DNA of 64,000 bases from Bacillota bacterium (GCA_023407575.1 JAEYLX010000034.1:1-64000); one strand, 5' to 3'; positions 43,170 through 51,277 are shown, numbered from the stretch's first letter. The notes: generated by a model from the sequence alone, not told the origin. Translations and numbers: made by a program.

Positions 43170-44237
43170 CTATAGATTCTCCTCAAGTTCACTCAATATT
43201 TTATTACAGGCTTCTCTCATACTTTTATCATCTAAGGCATTAAACAAAAAAGCATCTTCATAATCCAGAGTCTTTATTATATTATTCATAATATGTCCCG
43301 ATGGAACTGTGGTATATTGACACTCTTTTTCCTCCGGTAAAATAAGCAGATCCGTGTTTGCTATGTTTATGTAGTCCACTTGAAAATTCAACTTATACCT
43401 GCATAGTTTAATCAGATGATCCAGAAAATTCTGATTCAATTCCTGGCTATATAGACTTAAAATACTTAAATCACTTTTTACTGCATTACTGATTATAAAT
43501 GCCAACTCACCAAATTCGCTAAATTCATATGCATTAACCTGCATAATACCACCAGGTACTCCAATAATAACAACTTCCGGATTTTCCTCCATGACTCTGT
43601 TATATAAATAAGAATTAAACTGCCTTATTTTCATGCCATTATCCATGGTTTCAAATAAGAATCGGGGCAGTGCCTCTATGCCAAAGAGCTTACTAAAATC
43701 CTTCGTTCCCCAATTTAAAACACGATAACCCTGTTCTGAAAAAAAGTTTCCCAATTTCACCTGAATACTGAATTTATCACACCTTTCTCCAATCCCGGCA
43801 ATTACTATAACCGGAACAGGAATTGACAACAGCTTTGAAGAAAGCTCCTGCTCTTGTGTACAATTCGTATAATCAATAAGTTCCACCGGTCGCAGCTCCT
43901 CGACATCACCAAGAAACTCCATTAGCTCTTTCGTAACAAGTACTCTTTTCTTTAACTCAATTGCTTTTCTTATTTTCTCTTTATAGCTTTCAGAAGATAT
44001 ATTTGCTTCAATGTATCCAAAGAAAGCCGCATCCGCTTGGATTATATTTAAATTGTAATCGCTTGATATCTTAATATTTAGGGGATTACCTCCATCACAA
44101 ATACTTACATCTTCTCCTTCCATCCCAAACCCTTTAGGAGCAATTGGTATAACTATATCAAATTCTTTTAATGCTTCCCTGCATCTGGCAAATTCACTGA
44201 ACTTTCTACAAAATGGATATATTAATATACTACTCAT
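43170..44237 (-). CDS. Peptide maturation system protein (TIGR04066-like), P-loop-like motif without lysine
   Basis: 355 residues, soluble. It starts SSILIYPFCRKFSEFARCREAL, then VVPIAPKGFGMEGEDVSI-like sequence (IVIPIAPKGFGMEGEDVS). The central part PVIVIAGIGERCDKFSIQVKLGNFF followed by GYRVLNWGTKDF looks like a P-loop NTPase entry, but GIGERCDKF replaces GxxGxGKS; a later strand PEVVIIGVPGGIMQV is Walker B-like. I recall this gene type in clostridial Cys-rich peptide clusters (TIGR04066). The start at 44237 shares its leader with the maturase gene (AAAGG, then ATGGTTATT, then ATG). Biochemical role unknown. Confidence 0.72.
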   Translation of the reverse strand: MSSILIYPFCRKFSEFARCREALKEFDIVIPIAPKGFGMEGEDVSICDGGNPLNIKISSDYNLNIIQADAAFFGYIEANISSESYKEKIRKAIELKKRVLVTKELMEFLGDVEELRPVELIDYTNCTQEQELSSKLLSIPVPVIVIAGIGERCDKFSIQVKLGNFFSEQGYRVLNWGTKDFSKLFGIEALPRFLFETMDNGMKIRQFNSYLYNRVMEENPEVVIIGVPGGIMQVNAYEFSEFGELAFIISNAVKSDLSILSLYSQELNQNFLDHLIKLCRYKLNFQVDYINIANTDLLILPEEKECQYTTVPSGHIMNNIIKTLDYEDAFLFNALDDKSMREACNKILSELEENL

Positions 44238-44332
44238 ATAAATAACCATACCTTTCTCAAAGGCTGCAAACTTGGGCTGCAGGCAAAATTTGCAGAGCAA
44301 AATTAAATATTATGTATAAGCCTTGTTAATCA

Positions 44333-45727
44333 TTATTTGATAGCAGTTTCAAATCGATATCCGTATTCTTGAAGTCGCACTATGTTCTTGAGATATTCCA
44401 GTGTGTTCCTTCTCACTCCATTACATTTACTCAGCCTTTTTTCTGCCGAAACACCCTCTTCATCAATTGAAGCAACTACACAGGAAGTGCAGAAAATAAA
44501 AGCCCAACAATTCTGGCATTGCTTTTCCGTAATGCGCGCAATATTCATCATGTCTTTTGCCTTTTCTAAAGATATTCCAGTATTAATGTTTCCAAGTGTC
44601 ATAGCTTTACATTCGGGTACCTTTTCACAAGGATAAATATTACCGTCAATGTCTACGAAAGTTTTCTTCCCACCTGCGATACACGGCCCGCTCGGATGTC
44701 CCTTCTTTGCATGCAATCCTCCCATATGCAACGAAATGTATTTACGATGAATTTCATGACCATAATCACCAAAAAGTGAATTTCTTGGAATATTATCAAG
44801 TGCTCCCAGCATAAATAGCATTTGCTTTAATTCATCTTTTTGCTGTTCCATAAATACAGTATCCTCATAAACAATAGCTCGATTCGTTGACGCATCACTA
44901 ATGAATGAGACTTTTGAATTCAAACTATCCATTACATCATCTTCCATAAAAAACTTTTGAATACAATCATATTCCTGTTTGGGACTTATCACAGTATTAG
45001 TACTGCAATTTCTATAATAGTCGGGATATCTTTCTTTCATCCTTGATAAATTTTTTATAATAATATCATATGAACCCATGCCATTTTCAAAACATCGGTT
45101 TAAATCATGTATGCTTTTCGGTCCATCAATACTTATCGTTAACCATATATTCTTTTCTACCAGATAATCAACAATCTCGTCCGTAAGCAGCGTAGCATTT
45201 GTTGTCATCGCATAAGTAAATTCTTTTCCCTCATAATTAGATTCAATATAAGATATTATTTTTTTTATAAGATTGATTTCTAATAATGGTTCACCACCAT
45301 AAAACCCTATTATGCTTTTTTTTGTACCTCTGGAATGTTTAATGAGAAAATCAACTACTTTACATGCTGTTTCAAAGCTCATTTTATTTTTTGAATGTGT
45401 ACGATTAACGTATTTCCCTGAATAAGCGCAATAATCACACCGAAGATTGCAATTTTGAGTTACTTGTAAGGTAATTTGTTCCATACCTTCATTTAGATAA
45501 AATTCTAAGCTTGCTGTATTCGGATGTTCGATTTCAACTAATTCATTTTCCTTACATAATCCATAGGTTTTATATTTATTTATTACTTTTTCGCCTTCTT
45601 CTGTTATACTTCCTCTTTCTAATTCACAAAAGCATTGATAATCCGCTTCATCAATCTTTACAATGCGATTTTCTTGACGATCATATAAATATGAATTTCT
45701 ATTTGCCTTAAATGCCTTATAAATCAT
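44333..45727 (-). CDS. Radical SAM/SPASM peptide maturase (CcpM-like)
   Basis: 464 residues. An N-terminal peptide-recognition-like region (about 1-80) precedes the radical SAM core with CNLRCDYC (Cys93, Cys97, Cys100) and GGEPLL. The C-terminal SPASM domain carries several Cys: GPCIAGG, YPCEKVPEC, CQNCWAFIFCTSC and a final KC. This is the layout of thioether-forming maturases (SCIFF/ranthipeptide type) and of the family I recall as Cys-rich peptide maturase CcpM (TIGR04068). The upstream ATG at 45739 abuts AAAGG, so I prefer 45727. It sits 134 bp after the Cys-rich precursor gene, with a hairpin between. Confidence 0.9.
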   Translation of the reverse strand: MIYKAFKANRNSYLYDRQENRIVKIDEADYQCFCELERGSITEEGEKVINKYKTYGLCKENELVEIEHPNTASLEFYLNEGMEQITLQVTQNCNLRCDYCAYSGKYVNRTHSKNKMSFETACKVVDFLIKHSRGTKKSIIGFYGGEPLLEINLIKKIISYIESNYEGKEFTYAMTTNATLLTDEIVDYLVEKNIWLTISIDGPKSIHDLNRCFENGMGSYDIIIKNLSRMKERYPDYYRNCSTNTVISPKQEYDCIQKFFMEDDVMDSLNSKVSFISDASTNRAIVYEDTVFMEQQKDELKQMLFMLGALDNIPRNSLFGDYGHEIHRKYISLHMGGLHAKKGHPSGPCIAGGKKTFVDIDGNIYPCEKVPECKAMTLGNINTGISLEKAKDMMNIARITEKQCQNCWAFIFCTSCVVASIDEEGVSAEKRLSKCNGVRRNTLEYLKNIVRLQEYGYRFETAIK

Positions 45728-45797
45728 ACTAATAACCATGCCTTTCGTGGTAATTTCCCTATAGGTTTATTTCTTGAGATATATTGCTTTTCTATTA

Positions 45798-45859
45798 TGA
45801 TTAACTATGAGAACATTTGATTGTATAACAAAACAGTCAAATGTTCTCATAGTTAATCA
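45798..45859 (-). other. Perfect 23-bp hairpin between precursor and maturase genes
   Basis: Arms 45798-45820 and 45837-45859 are exactly complementary; 16-nt loop. It begins 2 bp after the precursor stop codon. No T run follows, so it is likelier to protect the abundant precursor mRNA or attenuate than to end transcription fully. Confidence 0.75.
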
Positions 45860-45861
45860 CA

Positions 45862-46053
45862 TCATGATGTGTGAATACCCAAATTACTTCTGTAGTTAGT
45901 CTCAAAAGCCGACGTAGTACTACCATAATTTAACCCTGCTACACATCCAGCACAAGTGCACAAACCGCAGCCACAACTACTATTTAGATCATAAAATGTA
46001 CTGAGCATATTTGCATTATGTGACTTATTTAAAACCTTTCTACCTTTTTCCAT
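45862..46053 (-). CDS. Cys-rich RiPP precursor peptide
   Basis: 63 residues. A charged leader (MEKGRKVLNKSHNANMLSTF, residues 1-20, then YDLNSS) precedes a Cys core: C27-G-C29-G-L-C32-T-C34-A-G-C37, that is CxCxxCxCxxC, followed by a 26-residue Ser/Thr/Asn-rich tail (VAGLNYGSTTSAF, then ETNYRSNLGIHTS). I read the core as CGCGLCTCAGC. No GG cleavage site is obvious; G-L at 40-41 after the Cys cluster is one possible point. The ATG at 46053 has AAGGGGG 8 nt upstream. The position immediately before a radical SAM/SPASM gene makes it the substrate. It resembles CLI_3235-type precursors rather than SCIFF, which has six Cys. Confidence 0.88.
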   Translation of the reverse strand: MEKGRKVLNKSHNANMLSTFYDLNSSCGCGLCTCAGCVAGLNYGSTTSAFETNYRSNLGIHTS

Positions 46054-46164
46054 ACTATTCACCCCCTTTTCGTTGATTATATAGTTACATCACTCCTAAT
46101 TTTAGACATAGGATATGAAGAAACTCGAAATATGTAAATTTTTTCCTTATCATATTATGTTTGA

Positions 46165-46193
46165 ATTTTAACACATTTGTAATATTTTGTAAA
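46165..46193 (-). promoter_or_regulatory. Probable promoter of the RiPP operon
   Basis: Minus strand TTTACA, 17-nt spacer, TAAAAT; leader of about 105 nt to the precursor ATG. The surrounding DNA is highly AT-rich, so chance matches are possible. Confidence 0.45.
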
Positions 46194-46284
46194 TATATTG
46201 CTGTAAATATTTTAATACGGTTGCCCTATTATTTTTTCTTGGAGCTTTTTAATACTACTTTTGTCCATTTCCATGCATTAAAAA

Positions 46285-46316
46285 AGCCGTTACACAACCT
46301 AGGTCATGTAACGGCT
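46285..46316 (-). terminator. Terminator of rpsF-ssb-rpsR, GCCGTTAC copy 3
   Basis: AGCCGTTACA / TGTAACGGCT stem, 12-nt loop, then TTTTTT on the minus strand, 14 bp past rpsR. Confidence 0.9.
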
Positions 46317-46330
46317 ACTTATATTACTTA

Positions 46331-46603
46331 TTAATCTACTGTATAAGGCATAAGTGCGATGTGTCTTGCTCTCTTAACAGATACAGTTAATGCTCTCTGA
46401 TGCTTAGCGCAGTTTCCGGTAATTCTTCTAGGAAGAATTTTACCTCTCTCAGATACATATCTTTTTAATTTGTTTACATCTTTATAATCAATACCTGTGT
46501 GATTTTTGTCAGCACAGAAAACGCAAACTTTCTTTCTTCTACGTCCGAAGGATTTTCTCTTCATTGGAGAATCGCCTCTATCTTCATTTCTCTTGAATGG
46601 CAT
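46331..46603 (-). CDS. rpsR: 30S ribosomal protein S18
   Basis: 90 residues, basic. Signature: KVCVFCADK, YKDVNKLKRYVSERGKILPRRITGNCAKHQRALTVSVKRARHIALMPY. It pairs with S6 on the platform of the small subunit. The Cys pattern (CVFC plus NC) is the zinc-binding-like C+ form. SD AAGGAGG. Last gene of the rpsF-ssb-rpsR operon. Confidence 0.97.
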   Translation of the reverse strand: MPFKRNEDRGDSPMKRKSFGRRRKKVCVFCADKNHTGIDYKDVNKLKRYVSERGKILPRRITGNCAKHQRALTVSVKRARHIALMPYTVD

Positions 46604-46677
46604 ATCATGACCTCCTTATCCGATTTAATTTTGCAAGTAAACCGTGAGGTTCACTTGTATATTAATATGATTATTTT

Positions 46678-47130
46678 TTAGTTAAATGGTAATTCTTCGT
46701 CAATACCGTCAGGGATATTCATAAATCCATCCCCCATCGCTGAGCTTGGTTCAGGTCTGAACTCTTTCTGATATCCACCCTGGGAATATCCTGAGTTATC
46801 ACTGTTTCCTTTGCTTTCAGCAAATTCTATATCTTCTGCTACGATATCAGTTGTATAAACCTTCTGACCATCTTTATTCGTGTAGCTGCCTGTCTGAATT
46901 CTTCCAGATAGAACCATTTTCATGCCCTGCTTGAAATATCTTTCCACAAATTCTGCTTGCTTGCCAAAAGCAACACAACCAATGAAATCTGCTTCTGATG
47001 TCTCGCCAGCTCTTTTAAATCTGCGATCCACCGCTAATGTAAATCTTGCAATTGCAGTTGAATTCTCCCCCTGTGAATATCTCACTTCAGGATCTCTGGT
47101 CAAACGGCCAATTAATATAGCTTTATTCAT
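46678..47130 (-). CDS. ssb: Single-stranded DNA-binding protein
   Basis: 150 residues. OB fold at 1-105 (MNKAILIGRLTRDPEVRYSQGENSTAIARFTLAVDRRFKR, FVERYFKQGMKMVLSGRIQTGSYTNKDGQKVYTTDIVAEDIEF), a Gly/Ser/Gln-rich linker and the acidic protein-interaction tail ending DEELPFN, close to the DDDIPF consensus. SD AAAGGGAGG. Middle gene of the S6-SSB-S18 operon. Confidence 0.97.
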   Translation of the reverse strand: MNKAILIGRLTRDPEVRYSQGENSTAIARFTLAVDRRFKRAGETSEADFIGCVAFGKQAEFVERYFKQGMKMVLSGRIQTGSYTNKDGQKVYTTDIVAEDIEFAESKGNSDNSGYSQGGYQKEFRPEPSSAMGDGFMNIPDGIDEELPFN

Positions 47131-47245
47131 AAGTTAAATACCTCCCTTTCAATTCTGCCTTAGGGTAGTATGTCAACAAGTCGATTAGAAATCCAATCAC
47201 TTGCTATCTACAAACGTCTTTGTACTCAAATCCGGTTGTTAGGCA

Positions 47246-47533
47246 TTAAGCATCTTTTCTGATGCAAAGATATCTGATTACATTTTCCATAATACGAACT
47301 CTCTGCTCGATTTCGTTTGGAACTGTAGAATCAGCGTCGAAATGGATGAAATAGTAATAGCCTTCTTTCATTTTCTGAATTTCATAAGCTAATCTTTTCT
47401 TTCCCCAGTCATCAACATTAGTAACTGTTCCACCGAATCTGGTAACAAGTTCTTTTGTTGCTTCTAATGTAGCTAATCTGGTTTCATCCTCGATTTTTGC
47501 ATTTACAACTAAGGCTAATTCATATTGATTCAT
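47246..47533 (-). CDS. rpsF: 30S ribosomal protein S6
   Basis: 95 residues: MNQYELALVVNAKIEDETRLATLEATKELVTRFGGTVTNVDDWGKKRLAYEIQKMKEGYYYFIHFDAD. The GTG at 47545 lies within the SD region, so the ATG at 47533 after AAGGAGG is chosen. First gene of rpsF-ssb-rpsR. S6 with S18 can bind its own leader RNA in many bacteria; I could not confirm that structure here. Confidence 0.97.
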   Translation of the reverse strand: MNQYELALVVNAKIEDETRLATLEATKELVTRFGGTVTNVDDWGKKRLAYEIQKMKEGYYYFIHFDADSTVPNEIEQRVRIMENVIRYLCIRKDA

Positions 47534-47577
47534 AGTTGCGTGCACCTCCTTCTGGTCTCTGGCCCTTTTCTCCTGTT

Positions 47578-47600
47578 GTTTGATTGACGAAGAATCAAAC
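47578..47600 (-). promoter_or_regulatory. Leader hairpin of the rpsF operon
   Basis: GTTTGATT / AATCAAAC, 8 bp, 7-nt loop, about 45 nt before the rpsF ATG. Confidence 0.4.
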
Positions 47601-47627
47601 TATCATTTAAAAGAGCAAGGAATTTTT

Positions 47628-47636
47628 AGTATAACA
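47628..47636 (-). promoter_or_regulatory. Extended -10 promoter of the rpsF operon
   Basis: Minus strand TGTTATACT, an extended -10; the -35 is poor. Confidence 0.45.
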
Positions 47637-47761
47637 TATCACAATTAGTTATGATATCATAAGTAAACTATTTATACAACCTATTTTTTTACTAAATATT
47701 ATTCGAATATATGGCAATATCCATAAACCCATATATTTTTAGAGAATTTTTATAATAAGTA

Positions 47762-47816
47762 AACATGCCTAGTATTCTCACAGCATTTAAATTACTGTTA
47801 GATCACTTGGCATGTT
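47762..47816 (-). terminator. Hairpin after the STM3941-like gene
   Basis: AACATGCC / GGCATGTT with two further short inner pairings (AGT/ACT, CAG/CTG), about 65 nt past the stop. Apart from the rpsF promoter, the 347-bp gap 47534-47880 shows no gene. Confidence 0.55.
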
Positions 47817-47880
47817 ATTGATGTCTGTATATCAATTGTTGTAACTTTCTGCAATGTACGATATCTTATTCGGGATATTA

Positions 47881-48396
47881 TTATAAACGATTGTAATCAG
47901 ATAATCGTTTTTGAAGCATTGTTAATATATCAACTGGAACCATATCCTTTGCCATATCCACATTAATTGTAACCGGAGGTAGATTAAGACCTATATTACG
48001 TCTCATTTGCCTGCGTTTTACCAATGTAAATTTTGAAAGAAATTTATCAATATTCCTTGGAATTACTGCGATAGCGTCTTTATCGTTCACTGTTATTATC
48101 AGGAATTCTTTAATATCATCATAGGGTATAAATCCGACACCCACACTGGAAGAATGATCAATGATACCATGGGTGCATATCGTTATGAGCTTCTTTACCT
48201 TTAAAGCATCCTTTAAAGAAATAATAAAAAACACAAACATTACTAGTACACTTAGGGTCCCTGGAACGCTTAAGCTTAATCGATGAATCGTCATACCATA
48301 ACCAGTTACAATTCCAGCTACTAATAATAATATTAATGAAATAAATACAGATATAAAGGCCTTATAGTTCATTTCTTCTATTATAATTTCTCCCAT
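47881..48396 (-). CDS. STM3941-like membrane protein
   Basis: 171 residues. Two membrane segments (about 14-36 and 45-67) and a C-terminal PH-like domain (IPYDDIKEFLIITVNDKDAIAVIPRNIDKFLSKFTLVKRRQM), the pattern seen in proteins annotated STM3941 family. Function unknown. The ATG at 48396 follows AAGGGGG; the frame to 48411 is rejected. Single gene. Confidence 0.7.
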   Translation of the reverse strand: MGEIIIEEMNYKAFISVFISLILLLVAGIVTGYGMTIHRLSLSVPGTLSVLVMFVFFIISLKDALKVKKLITICTHGIIDHSSSVGVGFIPYDDIKEFLIITVNDKDAIAVIPRNIDKFLSKFTLVKRRQMRRNIGLNLPPVTINVDMAKDMVPVDILTMLQKRLSDYNRL

Positions 48397-48552
48397 AGCG
48401 GCCCCCTTCAAACATAATGTAAGATTATACCAAGATTGTAGCTGTTTGTTATTTTTTTTGCAAGCTTTAAATGCTTCGTACCTATTATATATTAATAGAA
48501 AGAGATGTAAAACTGCAATCTTTTAATTAAATATATTTAGAAACATATAAAA

Positions 48553-48586
48553 CTTCTGGTATCCTTGCTTTTCAGAATACCAGAAG
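48553..48586 (-). terminator. Terminator of the thrS operon
   Basis: CTTCTGGTAT / ATACCAGAAG, perfect 10-bp stem, then TTTTATA on the minus strand. Confidence 0.8.
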
Positions 48587-48648
48587 CTTTATAATAACGT
48601 ATTATTAACTATTAAATTAACTTAATCATGAGCTTTTATATTTTGGTT

Positions 48649-49218
48649 TTAATTCATTAATTTTGCTATCTTGTAACAAAAGTAAGTGCCAGGCTTTATA
48701 GAGTCATCATCATAATAGAGTAATCCCAATTTATCAAAATGTAATACACGTTTATAATTCTGCTTTCTTAATACCTGATAAGCCTTCTCATAATTCTCAT
48801 AGGAAGCCCCACCAATAGCAATTGTCATATGAAAAACATAATCCCCATCATGTTCAGCAGGGCAAGGACCTAAGGTTGCTTCCAAACATTCAAATAATCT
48901 TTGCTGCATTGTATTTAGCTGTGGAGTGGCTGCTGTCCGAATAGACATACCTCCTGAGTCATAGCCAAATACATTGGTTGGAAAGCATTCCAGCTCAAGC
49001 AGAGGAACTGATACTGCAATAAAATCTCTTGCAAGTTCATCAAAGATACTCTCTATCGTTTCTAAATCCGGTATCTTAAAAGGCTGCTTTAAGGAAATAT
49101 GCTGCGGGAGTCGTGCCATCTCAAATCCGATATTTCCAGCTTGATTTGCTTCCAGCATGCATTTCCTACCGTAATTTTCAGCTTCGATATCAGCAAGTAG
49201 CACAATTGTGGCTTTCAT
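48649..49218 (-). CDS. 2H phosphoesterase / 2'-5' RNA ligase family protein
   Basis: 189 residues. Two HxT/S motifs mark the 2H fold: PQHISLKQPF (about 38-47) and FHMTIAIG (about 128-135), 90 residues apart as usual. Such enzymes open 2',3'-cyclic phosphates or act on tRNA ends. It overlaps thrS by 29 bp and its SD (GGAGGGTTCAAA) lies in the thrS end, so expression is coupled to threonyl-tRNA supply. The specific substrate is unknown. Confidence 0.82.
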   Translation of the reverse strand: MKATIVLLADIEAENYGRKCMLEANQAGNIGFEMARLPQHISLKQPFKIPDLETIESIFDELARDFIAVSVPLLELECFPTNVFGYDSGGMSIRTAATPQLNTMQQRLFECLEATLGPCPAEHDGDYVFHMTIAIGGASYENYEKAYQVLRKQNYKRVLHFDKLGLLYYDDDSIKPGTYFCYKIAKLMN

Positions 49219-50959
49219 TTTGAACCCTCCTTATCAACTCTTCTACAGACATGTTCCCAAGTTCACCTTCATCTCTTCCTCGAACCGCAACTACTTCCTG
49301 TTCTTGTTCATTCCTTCCGATTACAAGCATATAGGGAACCTTATCCAACCTAGCTTCCCGTATTTTATAACCTAACTTCTCATCTCTGGTATCAAGCTCA
49401 CATCTAACTCCAGCTGCCTTTAACTTATCAAACACGGATGTAGCATAGGACAGAAAATTACTGGAAATAGGAAGAATTTTAACCTGCACAGGCGAAAGCC
49501 ACACTGGGAATTTACCTGCATAATGCTCAATTAAAATTCCTATAAACCGTTCAATGGACCCAAAGACCACTCGATGAATCATAATGGGCTGATGCTTTTC
49601 TCCATCTGCACCAATGTACTCTGCCTGAAAGCGTTGCGGTAATTGAAAATCTAACTGAATTGTACCACATTGCCAAGTCCTGCCTATGGAATCTTCCAAA
49701 TGAAAATCAATCTTTGGTCCATAAAAGGCTCCGTCACCTTCATTGATTACATACGGCAGCTTCATCTCCTCAAGTGCCAACTTCAATGCTTCAATTGCCT
49801 CGTTCCAATCTTCGTCACTTCCAATGCTTTTCTCTGGCCTTGTAGACAGCTCTACGTGATATTTAAAGCCAAATTTCTGATAAAACTCATCTATTAATCT
49901 TACAACACCCTTAATTTCCTCTGTTACTTGTTCTCGCATCATAAATATATGAGCATCATCCTGTGTAAAACAACGCACTCTCATCAATCCATGAAGTGTA
50001 CCCGATTTTTCATGTCGGTGTACCAGACCAAGCTCCCCCATTCGAATTGGCAATTCCTTATAAGAATGAGGCTGCATTTTGAATACCAACATTCCTCCCG
50101 GACAATTCATAGGCTTTACTGCAAAGTCCACATCATCAATTTCTGTCGTATACATACTTTCACGGTAGTTTGCCCAGTGACCGGATACCTCCCACAGTTC
50201 ACGTCGAAGCATTATTGGTGAGGATATTTCCACATATCCCTCGCGTTCATGCACTTGTCTCCAATAATTAAGCAGTAAGTTCTTTAATACCATTCCCTTT
50301 GGTAAAAAGAATGGAAAACCTGGTCCTTCTTCCATCAATGTAAATAAACCAAGTTCCTTGCCTATCCTTCGGTGATCTCTAGCCTTTGCCTCCTCTAGCT
50401 TTTCCAAGTACTCATCCAGCTCGCTCTGCTTTGGGAATGCTGTACCATAAATCCTGGTTAACATGCGGTTCTTCTCATCACCCTTCCAGTATGCACCTGC
50501 AAGAGAGGTCAGCTTAATGGCTTTCACAAGGCTAGTATTTAACACGTGCTGTCCAGCACACATCTCCACATAGTCACCTTGCTTAAAGAAACTGACTTGT
50601 GCTTCTTCTGGCAACTCTTTAAGTAACTCCAGCTTATAAAGTTCCTGTTTTTCATTCATAACTCTTATCGCGTCTGCTCGTGCTACAACATAACGCTCCA
50701 TTGGCAACGCTTCCTTCACAATCCGTTTCATTTCATTTTCTATTTCTGGCAGTTGCTCTGAAGTAAACTCAAAGCCAAATTCAAAATCATAATAGAAGCC
50801 ATTTTCTATTGCTGGCCCTATGGCACACTTTGTTTCTGGATACAATCGTTTCACTGCTTGTGCAAGAATATGCGCGGCAGTATGACGAAATGCATTTCGT
50901 CCCACCTCCTCTCCAAATAAACTTTCGATAACCTCTCCATTCTTCATTATCACTTTCAT
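49190..50959 (-). CDS. thrS: Threonyl-tRNA synthetase without TGS domain
   Basis: 589 residues. It lacks the usual N-terminal TGS domain of about 60 residues and opens almost directly with the editing domain (RNAFRHTAAHILAQAVKRLYPE, HxxxH plus later CAGQHV). The catalytic core is complete: motif 1 region, KPMNCPGGMLVF, motif 2 LVHRHEKSGTLHGLMRVRCFTQDDAH, motif 3 HRVVFGSIERFIGIL, and an anticodon-binding domain (about 490-580). The ATG at 50959 follows AAAAGGAGAC; the frame upstream runs through the T-box terminator and is rejected. TGS-less ThrRS is known as a variant in clostridia. Possibly a second, inducible thrS. Confidence 0.93.
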   Translation of the reverse strand: MKVIMKNGEVIESLFGEEVGRNAFRHTAAHILAQAVKRLYPETKCAIGPAIENGFYYDFEFGFEFTSEQLPEIENEMKRIVKEALPMERYVVARADAIRVMNEKQELYKLELLKELPEEAQVSFFKQGDYVEMCAGQHVLNTSLVKAIKLTSLAGAYWKGDEKNRMLTRIYGTAFPKQSELDEYLEKLEEAKARDHRRIGKELGLFTLMEEGPGFPFFLPKGMVLKNLLLNYWRQVHEREGYVEISSPIMLRRELWEVSGHWANYRESMYTTEIDDVDFAVKPMNCPGGMLVFKMQPHSYKELPIRMGELGLVHRHEKSGTLHGLMRVRCFTQDDAHIFMMREQVTEEIKGVVRLIDEFYQKFGFKYHVELSTRPEKSIGSDEDWNEAIEALKLALEEMKLPYVINEGDGAFYGPKIDFHLEDSIGRTWQCGTIQLDFQLPQRFQAEYIGADGEKHQPIMIHRVVFGSIERFIGILIEHYAGKFPVWLSPVQVKILPISSNFLSYATSVFDKLKAAGVRCELDTRDEKLGYKIREARLDKVPYMLVIGRNEQEQEVVAVRGRDEGELGNMSVEELIRRVQNESHNCATC

Positions 50960-51013
50960 TCCTTTTGTCTCCTTTTGGTAATAAAATTGATAACATAAGA
51001 AAAGATTTTTGTA

Positions 51014-51271
51014 CAAAAAAGCACCCAAAGACAAACTTACAGTTGTCTAAGGGTGCATAAATGCACGGTTCCACCTTAACTTTTTACTTCGGATTCCATC
51101 AAATCCTAACCTTTAACGCAGGTATACGATAACACATACTATGGTTCTGTGTTATAGCTCAGGAAGGGTTTTCGGCCAATTTTCACACAAGGAACTTCCA
51201 CCTAATGTTCCTCTCTCTGTCTGTTACCTAATGACTTACTTTTTTCCGTCTACGCTTTTCTTATGTTATTA
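51014..51271 (-). promoter_or_regulatory. T-box leader (threonine) of thrS
   Basis: On the minus strand the T-box sequence AAGGTGGAACCGTGCA lies at 51062-51077. It is followed by a strong terminator: GCACCC / GGGTGC outer stem (51021-51056) with AGACAA / TTGTCT inside, then TTTTTT. Upstream about 200 nt can form the Stem I region; the specifier triplet was not assigned with certainty. Uncharged tRNA binding would favour the antiterminator and thrS expression. Confidence 0.92.
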
Positions 51272-51277
51272 AATATT

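Noticed and set aside
44250..44300. CTGCAAA / TTTGCAG hairpin between the maturase and P-loop-like genes
   Set aside because: Only 7 bp with an 18-nt loop and no T run; too weak to call.
46076..46081. TATAAT directly upstream of the precursor SD as its -10
   Set aside because: The start would fall within a few nt of the SD and no -35 is present; the promoter at 46165-46193 is preferred.
50787..51074. 95-codon minus-strand ORF over the T-box
   Set aside because: It spans the T-box terminator and thrS start in another frame; the RNA leader explains the region.
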